64,000 bases of DNA from Nemertoderma westbladi (taxonomy: Eukaryota; Xenacoelomorpha; Nemertodermatida; Nemertodermatidae): contig JAUCBJ010006768.1 of the NCBI GenBank assembly GCA_032718475.1, positions 1 to 64,000 of the forward strand, in the 5' to 3' direction. Positions 55,532-64,000 of the stretch are shown in pieces (position 1 is the first letter of the stretch; every line of letters starts with the position of its first letter). The notes below the pieces were generated by a model that ran no database searches, had not been told where the DNA came from, and worked only from the letters and a program-made list of their open reading frames with translations. A program made the translations under genes and the position numbers.

Positions 55532-57428
55532 CCCAGCAAATACATATCCAGCGATTAGCACGCTAATAGCGGGATGTACCATCCTGCTAATATCCCGCTA
55601 TTTTTATAAGATAATATCCGGATAATCGCCGTAAAAGTGGTCCCCGCTATAGCGGTGTTTTTAGCGGGATAATTATCCGGTTTTTAGCGGTTCCTTAGCG
55701 GCACTTTAGCGTGGATTTAGCGGCATTTGTAGCTGCCCAGGTTAAAAAAAATTCGCTTTGTCCAATCACATGGCGTTCCTTGTGCATACTCTGTGGATAG
55801 AGGAGGGGAGGGGGGGGGGGGTGGGGCTGGAGTGGTTAGCCTACCATACCTACCCTATGCCTACACCTACACCCTGCGGCCCTACACCTACAATACTCTA
55901 TACAAACTGAGATGTAATCGTTTGAGTATAATAAGAGAATATATAATGCATTAAGCCTTAGGAGTATCCTATATAACTTTAAGCGATCACCAAAAAATAT
56001 TAATTCGATTTTTAAAATCTATATATTTGATCTTATTTACAACCATATTAGATAATTCATAATTATAATTTATTAAAAATAATAAATTGTAAACTGTTTC
56101 TAATCGATTATTCGAAGACAAGAAACCATATATCTATCCAATAATTTCAGTTTTCTGCAAATTGAGGTAGTGTCGGGGGGTTGGGGTTGGTAGTTTATGT
56201 AAATGCCGTTTAATTTTTGACAGTTGAATATTTTTTTTTGTTCACTGCAAAAATGTACAAATGAAAATTTAAAATACAGTACATATTGTCTGTACTACTG
56301 TATTTCAACTGTAACCTGAGATATTGTAGCACTGCATGTAGGCCTACTGTATAAATTTTTTATCTTATTCTACTGTATTACAGTATGTATCCGGGGCAAT
56401 ATCAAAAGTGTTATAATTGCGAAGTGCTTAATGTTGTTAGTATGTGTTGGTTAGTAGGTGTTGTTAGTTTGTTAATGTTGTAAATCATTTTAATTATCAA
56501 AAACGTCATCGGGATGGCTTCAATTATGGTATACTTGTGAAAGTTTATAAAAATTAAAACATCGTGCCATGATCGTTCATATTTTAGGTACTGACTGTAT
56601 TGTTGATATAAATAAATGGACGTAAAACTGAATGAAACGTGAACGATCATTATTGAATGTGTTGGTTCATATTTAATTTCGTTCAACTAGTGATTAAAAT
56701 TATTACATTATTTTAAAATTTCAAATTGGCTAATTGGTAATGTCGGCATGTTGTACCTACTGTAATCTAAACATTGTCTCATACTGTAGATTATTACATC
56801 ATGGGTGAAAACTGAATAAGTAACCATATGTCAATGTTCAATATCTTTGGCGAATGTCTTCTGCTTCCTGGGGTATGTTTGTACATATGTTATGGAGGAA
56901 TACTGTACACATGGCCTCATCCATCCAGAAAAAAAGGGGGGGGGGGGGGGGAGTGGTTGCTGACAGCAACCAAAATTCATATTTAGTCCTATCCATAATA
57001 ATTTAAAAATGAGACGAGATATTAATTCGCCGAGATGGGATTTGTGTCAAGTACAACTCCCCCCCCCCCCCCCCCCCCCCCCACGTCTCCGTCCACCTTC
57101 CCTTAGTCGCTAGAACACCGCTATTTACTTATATATTTAGCGACTAAATTGGTGCTAAAATCCCGCTACTCTCAGCTAGTTTTAGCTTCTCAACTGCTAA
57201 ATTGACGCTAAAACCCCGCGATTTATTAGGTCGATTTATTCATACGCTAAAGTGACGCTAAATCAGGGACTTTTTCCAGATATTTAGTGAATATTTACTC
57301 CAGCGAATTGCCGGATACTATTATCCAGCTATTAGCTGGATATTAAAACGCTAAAAACCAAGCTAGCGGGGTTTAGCGGGGTTTAGCTGGATATTATCCG
57401 GATATTAGCCGGATGTGTCTTTGCTGGG
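55532..57428. mobile_element. Non-autonomous TIR element flanked by TA
   Basis: 1897 bp, from CCCAGCAAATACATATCC to GATGTGTCTTTGCTGGG, flanked by TA on both sides. Both ends are dense in TAGCGGG, GCGGGAT and ATCCGG words of both orientations (subterminal repeats). The interior holds homopolymer tracts: G at about 55805-55820 and 56937-56951, C at 57058-57082. No transposase was seen. A TA target would fit Tc1/mariner-like mobilisation, but this is weak evidence. Confidence 0.7.
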
Positions 57429-58108
57429 TACAGTCAGTACACTGAAGATACATACAGACAGTCAGGGAGATCATCAAATTTGAGAATACCTCAAATTTCA
57501 AATTATAGACCCAATTTTGGAATTACCTCAAATTTAATACAAGGTTAGGTTAATTCTCTAAATTTGAGTTATACCCCAAATTTGAATTTCATAGCAGCAT
57601 AGTCAGATACAGACAGAAGTCATAGTTGCCCTAGTTCAGTAGTTGTTAGCTTGTTACTGTATTGCAAAGGTAAAAAAATAAACTGATGTAGGCCTAGGGT
57701 AGTGTCTGAGTGTGTGAAATATAATATTTAAAACATATTCAGTATTAGTTTAAAAAGGCTTATACTTAAAAAGGCTACTGGTAGGGGTGCAGTGGGGTGG
57801 CTGATCAGATGGTAGACATATAAAACGAAGTACAGAGCTTAAAGAACTTATATTTTTATATTGTTACTTTTTTGCTTGAATATGCCCTAAAAGTAGTAGG
57901 CCTACTTTTTTTCCCCACTAGCAGGGAAAAAGTTGTACCCATAATATCTGAATATTGTAACTTTTTGTTGGGCACAGCTTTTGCAAAGTCGGCAACACAG
58001 CAACCTGCAATAATATTGAATAATATTGCCACATAATAATGCACCATAGAGCCATACTTTTGCATTGATTTTACTTTTTCTCCCGGTAAAAAAAGTAAAA
58101 TAAAACAT
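57429..58108. other. No gene; AT-rich with small inverted repeats
   Basis: Repeated CTCAAATTTGAG-type words at about 57475-57595, and a TTTACTTTTT/AAAAAGTAAAA foldback around 58068-58100. Confidence 0.4.
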
Positions 58109-58387
58109 TGGCACTTGTGTAAAATAGGGCTGTAGGAGACCCTCCTAGCTCCTATTCTGCTAATCCTGAAATCACCAAAACTAAAGTCACTTTTACTAGT
58201 GTTCGGTTACAGGGTTAGCAAAGGAGCAGGTTACAGAGGTGAGTTGAATTGAAAGTAACCAAAAAACAATACAAGTTAGGAATATTGATATCACCTGCAC
58301 TAAATTTCAGCATTTTAGCTGGTGATTTCAGGATTAGCAGATCAGCAGATTAGGAGGGTCACCTATTTGATTTGACACAAGTGCCAA
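58109..58387. mobile_element. Small foldback MITE with about 65-bp inverted arms
   Basis: Arms 58109-58180 and 58320-58387 (TTGGCACTTGTGT ... CTGCTAATCCTGAAATCACC and complement, with small indels). The loop contains a full copy of the short dispersed repeat (58217-58275, AAAGGAGCAGGTTACAGAGG ... AACAATAC). Non-coding. Confidence 0.75.
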
Positions 58388-58481
58388 AATATTTTTGGTC
58401 GAATTTCTAAAATTTCATTGAAAGCACTTTTTGCCCAAGTTATAAATGATTCTGGTTCCTTATAAGGTCAATTTATAAGGA

Positions 58482-60264
58482 CCCAGTAAAAAATCCGCAT
58501 TCGTAACGCATGGGATGGCGCATATTTCACGCATTCGTAACGCATTCTGAAATGTTACATAGATGAACCATGCGATACGAATGCGAAAACCGAACCAAAT
58601 ACGCATCCTTTATTCGCATATCGAATGTAATACGAACCTTATCCGAATCCCGCACATTCTACGAATGCGTCCCTAATCTTATACGAATGTTTCCCGCACA
58701 CGATACGAATGCGTCCCGCATGTTATATACGAATGTTTCCCACGCTATACGAATGCGTTACGAATGTTTTACGAGTGTTATACGAATGTTTACCGCAGGA
58801 TTTTTATTTTTTTATTATTTCGCTACAGTTTACATAGTTTTAACAGTTTACAACTGATAAAACGTGTCCATTTTATTTTATTTTTTTAAATATACTTGAT
58901 ATTCCGAATCGAATATGAAAGCCATTTTCAATTTCCCCAAAAAAATGTTCAGATATAATTCAAGAGCACGCAATTTCAGACGTAAATCGTTATAGTTATT
59001 ATTATACTTATATTAATTATTATTGATGGTTTATTATTTTTTATGATATTTTATTATTATATTATTTTATTATTATATTATATTATTTTATTATTATATA
59101 TATTTTTATTATTGTTATATATATATTTTATTACTTATTATCGAAAAAAAAACGAATTAATATTCTAGAATATAGTAAAAAAAACATTGAAATTATGTTG
59201 ATGCATCTTATAAAATGTATGCCTTTGATGTATTTTGTCTGTAAGATTTTTTTACCATTAATAAGTGTAGGGCCTACTGTAGCAGTAACCGGTAATTAAC
59301 TGCTACAGTATATCAGTAGACTTTTTAATGGCTTTTTATAGCGAATTAAACAAATTCGACCTGGAGGCCTAAGAAACTGTGTGAGAATATCACCATACAC
59401 ACGTATAATTTAATAAAAATGCCACATGCTTTATAATATGTATTGGTACTGTACTGTAGGCCAGGTGAGATAAATAATGACAACATAAAACTACTGTAAT
59501 AACTTTGTGAAATGAGTACTACTGTACAGGGGCTAAAACTACGGGTGGGGGGGGGGGGGGGGTGCCTAGTGCCTACATACTATAAGTATGCCTACATACT
59601 GTAGTTCGTTACGTTAATACTGTAGTTTTATGTTGTCATTATTTATCTCACCTACCCTACAGTACATAACCTTTACATTATTACAGTATATCAAGCATGT
59701 TGGTAAAGGGAACAGGTTTACATACCAAAATAATGGGGAACCAAAATAATAAATGGGAGTTGAGAATTACTGGGCAACCCATTAAATAAATATATAGTAA
59801 AAGTACATAGGACTGGCTGACTGGTAACAAAGGGGGACAGCTACTAACTAATAACACTATGTTCGATTATTTGCCGAATGGTGATTGGTCAGTATTACAG
59901 TCTGTACGGTACTCTAATTGAGAGTGCTTTGCATGCGTATCGCATGCGTCACGAATGGACCACGAATAATTTTAAGCGTGGCGTGGCTAAGCGTTCGTAT
60001 CGCATGTGGTACGAACGAATGAACCATGAATTATTTTTTGTGTGGAGTGGAAGCATTCGTATCGCATGTGCCACGAATGATGAGCCACGAATATATTTAC
60101 AAGTGAAATCTCACATGCGATACGAATACTATACGCATTCGTTAAATTATTCGGACTGACGAACCATTGACGAAGGCTTCACGAATCTTAAATAACATTG
60201 CACGCACCTTTTACGAATGCTGCATGTGGTACGAATGCGTTACGCATGGGGATTTTTTACTGGG
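58482..60264. mobile_element. TIR element with TACGAATGCG subterminal repeats
   Basis: 1783 bp. Ends CCCAGTAAAAAATCC and GGATTTTTTACTGGG. About 25 copies of ATACGAATG-, GCATTCGTA- and GCGATACG-like words lie at 58497-58800 and 59935-60250. The core is AT-rich, with (TTATTA)n at 59030-59135, a poly-G run at about 59548-59563 and a dispersed-repeat copy at 59705-59760. No target duplication was resolved and no transposase found. Confidence 0.75.
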
Positions 60265-61880
60265 GATGTATGTATGTATAGTAGGCCTATAAACAAACAG
60301 TCATTTAGATTTCTAAAACATTTCAGATGTCTTGATAAGAAAGCAGAGTCTAAAGACTGTTTAAAAGACTAGCGATTAGTGATGAGATGATGATGTTTCT
60401 ACTGTGTTCCAGGTCCAGCATGTTCCATATGTTAATGACCCTGATAATGAAGAGGTGATGTATGGAACATGCAAACCCAGACATGGCAGCATGGGCAGCT
60501 GGGCGGGGCTTGGCCTTTGCTTCATAATTTTATATATATGGCCAGGTCATAATTGCATTGGATGTCTGGCTGGGATATTATGTTGCACATTGTTGTAATG
60601 GAGGATCAGGTTTAGATCTTTACATATAAGTTTAAAGCACATTATCAAATTGAACTTTAATTGATGTATTATTGTATACTGCAGTAGGTGGTGGTTCCAA
60701 CTTTAGAGTCTCCAGTTGCCAGTCATATAGAATAACTAACAAAAGAATCAAGTCCACCTATATTGTATAAACCACGTCAACCTGTCAACCTTTGCGGCAA
60801 CATTTGTCTGGGCTCCGAACTGATGGTACAGTATTCCAATTGACAGATAGAGCTAGGGCAGGCGAATATTACATAAGTCTTCAGGCTATCAGGAGAGGAA
60901 TGGCTTCATTTGATATACAAAGTTTTAAAGAGGACATCAACAACCAGAAAACATATTTTTTTCCGAAGATGTGTGATATGAATGATGAACAGAACAGATG
61001 AATGCCAGAATATGTAAACTTCCAAATTCTGGAATTGATTCAACATCCACAAGATATAGTAGGTCTTCCTGAGTCTGTGACTGTGCAGCTGTGTGAGCTT
61101 GAATCTCGCAACAGTGAGGATTTGGTCTACTGTTCTTCTTACCAACAGTAAGGCTGTAAAGATAGCGAATTTCTCTAGTCTTCTGCATTTTTCTCACCAA
61201 TCACTAACGGAGTTAACAATCATTAAAGTTATTGACTGTAAGTTACTGTGCTGTAAGGTTAAGCCTACCCTGCATTAGGGTGGTTCAAAAAAAACCAACT
61301 TTCGCTATCAATGTTACTACATACGAGAATTTGTTCCAAATTGTGTAAAAACTCGATAAATATCAACGATGGTGTCCAAAAATGTGCCGAACTACTCCCA
61401 CGGTGACCTTCAAACCATGAAAAAATTCTCCGCGGGCTGTTTTTTTTCGAATTTGAATGTTGCAGTGGGACTAGTTCCAAATAGTATAAGATAAGAAAAT
61501 AGGTTTATTTTGAACCTTTGCCATATTTTCTACAGATTGGCTGTTGTAGGAACTTCTCCATTGCACTTGCTATTCGTTAAAGTGAGTTGATTGAACCTTA
61601 TTATTCAGTATTTCAGTACAAATTAATTCGATATGCTGATATGTAGTTATTGTCCATATCATTCCTATATACTGTATAGGAAGGATAAGACTGTAAGATA
61701 GATATCAGTAGGTGTTTGAAAAGATACTTAGGCCTGCTTCATGACATATGTTTTAACAATGAAGGTGCATTTTAATCATTTGAACATCAAACATTGAAAA
61801 CAAGGTTAATCCAATCAACAAGTAACCTAGACAGGATAGGTGTACAGTTTATACAGAAAGCTAGAAAGAAGCTAGTCCAG
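60265..61880. other. Intergenic; two short unrecognised frames
   Basis: A frame at 60404-60598 begins just after a possible acceptor (TGTGTTCCAG) and ends in a Cys-rich hydrophobic stretch. Another at 60792-61001 reads LTDRARAGEYYISLQAIRRG. Neither matches a family that I know, and no splice links could be established, so I do not call them genes. No other features seen. Confidence 0.3.
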
Positions 61881-62292
61881 TTAGTCACTATCTCCATCAC
61901 ACATAATTGCAAAAGTATCACGGTCATATTCTGGGTATTGGTCAATATGGTGCTTGGCAACAAGGAGGAGGTTCTGTAAATCTTTCTCATTAGTTGTCCG
62001 TGGGTCCTGAAGATATCGTAAGGTGTGAGCTACTCCTCGTTCTGAGATATCGTTAACTGTAGCCAACTTGTTCAGTTTCTCCTTAGCAGCTAAGTAACCA
62101 CAGTCCGTGTTGTAAAACTCTGGTTTTAATCGCAACCAAGCTGTATCCAGATTATATACCTTGAAAAGCAGCCATGATCTGGGGTTGACTCTTTCAGACA
62201 GCGTTAGTGGTTTCTTTTGTGTCGAAGAATCAATTCCTCTACACCACTTGCAGTACCACAGCCCACTTGGAATTGCAGTGATGTCAACACAC
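61881..62292 (-). pseudogene. PHD-transposase chimera, last exon
   Basis: The acceptor ATTAG at 62293-62294 joins in phase to the upstream exon and supplies the second half of PHD finger 2 (CVDITAIPSGLWYCKWC). It then returns to the transposase-like backbone: NPRSWLLFK, VYNLDTAWLRLKPEF, and VNDISERGVAHTLRYL, which corresponds to the VVNDxAERGVKL block of this family. The stop at 61881-61883 follows a short acidic tail. Confidence 0.65.
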
Positions 62293-62466
62293 CTAATATA
62301 AATAGAGTAATTGTATTAGTAATTTTGGTTAGTTTGTCTGTCTACGCAAATAATGATAAACACTGAAAAACTTATATTGGTTGGTATATATAATATGTCA
62401 GTATGTAACAAATATATTTGTTATCAATTGAAGGACTCGTCAAATCATATGATCATCAAGACCCAC
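62293..62466 (-). other. 174-bp GT-AG intron inside PHD finger 2
   Basis: Donor TTTCAG/GTGGGT, acceptor TATTAG/GTGTGT. Splicing keeps the frame (phase 2) and completes the finger's Cys/His pattern, which strongly supports the intron. Confidence 0.85.
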
Positions 62467-64000
62467 CTGAAATGGAACCATTCAATGGTGCACAACACAT
62501 TATCACACGCAACCATTGCTCCATCTCCTTCCTTCTGGCATATGCAGAACTTCTCATTTACTGATGGCCGAGGACAACGTGGACAATACCACTGCCCTAC
62601 AGGTTTCTTGGATATGTTGACACATTTAAAGTGGTACCATTTAATAGGGCACTTGTCGTTATCACAACATACCATAGATGAATCAAACCGCCCATTGCAT
62701 ATACAGAACAGGAACTGGGGCCGCCCTGAAGCCATATCTTCCATGGGCTGTGCCAGAAGAGCACTGGCAATCTCACCTTTATCTTTGTCTGATGTCTTGC
62801 TGTCGAACAAGGCAAGTACCAACAACTCAGCTGAGATGTACCATTGATGCCGGGACATTACAGTACTGCAGACTCGATAAAGATCCTGATCATAAATTGC
62901 ATGAACACTAAGCTTTTCCATAAGATTCACTTAAGATCATTTGCGGGAGCATTCAGTAATTCTGGAGCACTGAACCAATAAACCACATAAGTTCTTACAG
63001 CCCACAGATTAAAATCATGCAGGTCACTGGTTGCCTCTGGTGTCAGCTGAATTTGATGAGCGAAGAGTTCCATCATAATGGCATATCTTAGCTTTGACAT
63101 CCACCTCGTATGATTATATGATCCTGGACGTCTAAAGTGGATACCACGAGGTGGAGTTCCACCAAGAAATATGATGGTGAGCTCAATCAAATCCAGGTAA
63201 TCTCCACGTGGCTGTGCAGGAACATCTGGCCTTAGTAAACCTTCCATGGTTTCCAACACCTCATTAAAATCTTCGGTCATATCTGCTGGTAATTGAGGGA
63301 GGATAAAGTCAGTTAGAACAAGTTGATCATACTGTTCCTCACGGAAAGCAGTGAATGATGCCTCATAAGGACTTTGTGTCCCTTTGCTAACCTTGAAGAT
63401 GCTGCCTTTAATATTAGTTCCAACATGTGGTGTCGACATGGTAGCCAAACCAATGGACGTTCAAGCAGACCCTCCAAAATAACAACACTACCATTTTCAG
63501 CTCCTGTGTTTGAATTAGTGGTGTCCACACAAACTGCTTTCACTCTGTTAACAATTCCCCATTCAATCAGTACTGAATTGACTGTATAAGCCATCGTATC
63601 ACCACATTCATCTTTCATTCGTGGAGCTCCTATGAACTTATCATTACAGAGTCCAGATCCAGTCACACAAACAGCAAGTCGTGGTTCTACTTTATACCCA
63701 GCTATTTGATTGAATCTCTTACCATCAAAGTGAATCTCCAAATCTCCTTGATCGTGGTCACTTGCTATATCAGCCTTGATCTTCATTACCTGTTCTTCAT
63801 GGTTTTTCTTTTGGTAACGCATCATTGTTGACCTGCTTAATGTTACATTTTCGGTAATAACATTTATACCAATGGTGGCACATGTAGCACCAACTATTCT
63901 TACGCCAGGCCGGCTGGGTATATTTTCCCTGCAGAGAGTTGAGGTAAGTACTGATGTGCAAATAGATTTTCTCTTTTTTTCTTTTCTGAACTTTGGAACA
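62467..64000 (-). pseudogene. Transposase-like protein with two inserted ING-type PHD fingers
   Basis: Open from the right edge (begins left of its true start). Family blocks in order: IHFDGKRF (63730s); VCVDTTNSNTGAENG with WLPCRHHMLELILKAA, an RNase H-like transposase signature seen in many invertebrate hypothetical proteins; then YNHTRWMSKLRYAIMMELF and PELLNAPANDL; then HQWYISAELLVLALFDS. At the point where this family normally runs on to PRSWLLF there are two PHD fingers: CICNGRFDSSMVCCDNDKC...WYHFKCV...WYCPRC, and CICQKEGDGAMVACDNVLC...WFHF(R). Both resemble the ING-family finger that reads methylated H3K4. Two frameshifts, near 63405 and 62928, break the backbone, so the copy is decayed or the assembly has errors. 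Neighbouring sequence gives no TIRs. Confidence 0.65.

Noticed and set aside
60404-61001. Possible small exons
   Set aside because: No family match and no consistent donor/acceptor chain could be shown, so they are mentioned only as unrecognised frames.

Overview
The window is animal nuclear DNA, most likely from a marine invertebrate. It is AT-rich and intron-containing. It carries a ZMYND8-type chromatin-reader gene and many transposon classes (L2/CR1-like and RTE-like LINEs, a BEL/Pao-like LTR element, hAT-like and other TIR elements, MITEs, Helitrons). The species cannot be fixed from the sequence alone. Most of the window is transposon, often nested, and many insertions can be ordered by their target-site duplications (TSDs).

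Layout. 1-14040: an old L2/CR1-like LINE split by a hAT-like element (1927-13069, 8-bp TSD ACAGTGAC). The hAT was itself hit by a complete, young LTR retrotransposon (1940-11027, 1198-bp LTRs, TSD TCCCG) that encodes a Gag-like protein but no recognisable pol, and by a 5'-truncated RTE copy (11692-12317). 14137-14640: a small inverted-repeat element. 16908-17603: an intact single-exon gene for a small Cys-rich secreted or surface protein that I do not recognise. 18795-28990, minus strand: a ZMYND8-like gene with one 4.6-kb exon (PHD, bromodomain, PWWP) and three downstream exons whose splice phases fit or nearly fit. Its coiled-coil exon carries 22 in-frame copies of a 12-residue repeat, and its introns hold satellites and a hAT-like element. 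29095-32448: nested TIR elements and a foldback MITE.

33054-53633: an array of about ten full or nearly full copies, plus fragments, of one non-autonomous Helitron family. All lie on the minus strand. Each is built from 7 to 11 diverged monomers of about 152 bp, and nearly every monomer is centred on an RFX/X-box-like palindrome such as GTTACCATGGTAAC, giving about 80 sites. One Helitron was entered by a CR1/Jockey-like LINE, and that LINE by a full-length RTE-like LINE with an open 1105-codon frame (three-level nest at 40412-47687). A second, inverted copy of the foldback MITE lies just beyond the array at 54 kb.

54487-60264: a decayed RTE fragment full of short local duplications, then three non-coding TIR elements. 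61881-64000 (minus, running off the edge): a transposase-like gene with two ING-type PHD fingers inserted into it, one good intron and two frameshifts.

The best candidates for something undescribed are the X-box Helitron array, the PHD-transposase chimera, the repeat-expanded coiled coil of the ZMYND8-like protein, and the gag-only LTR element.
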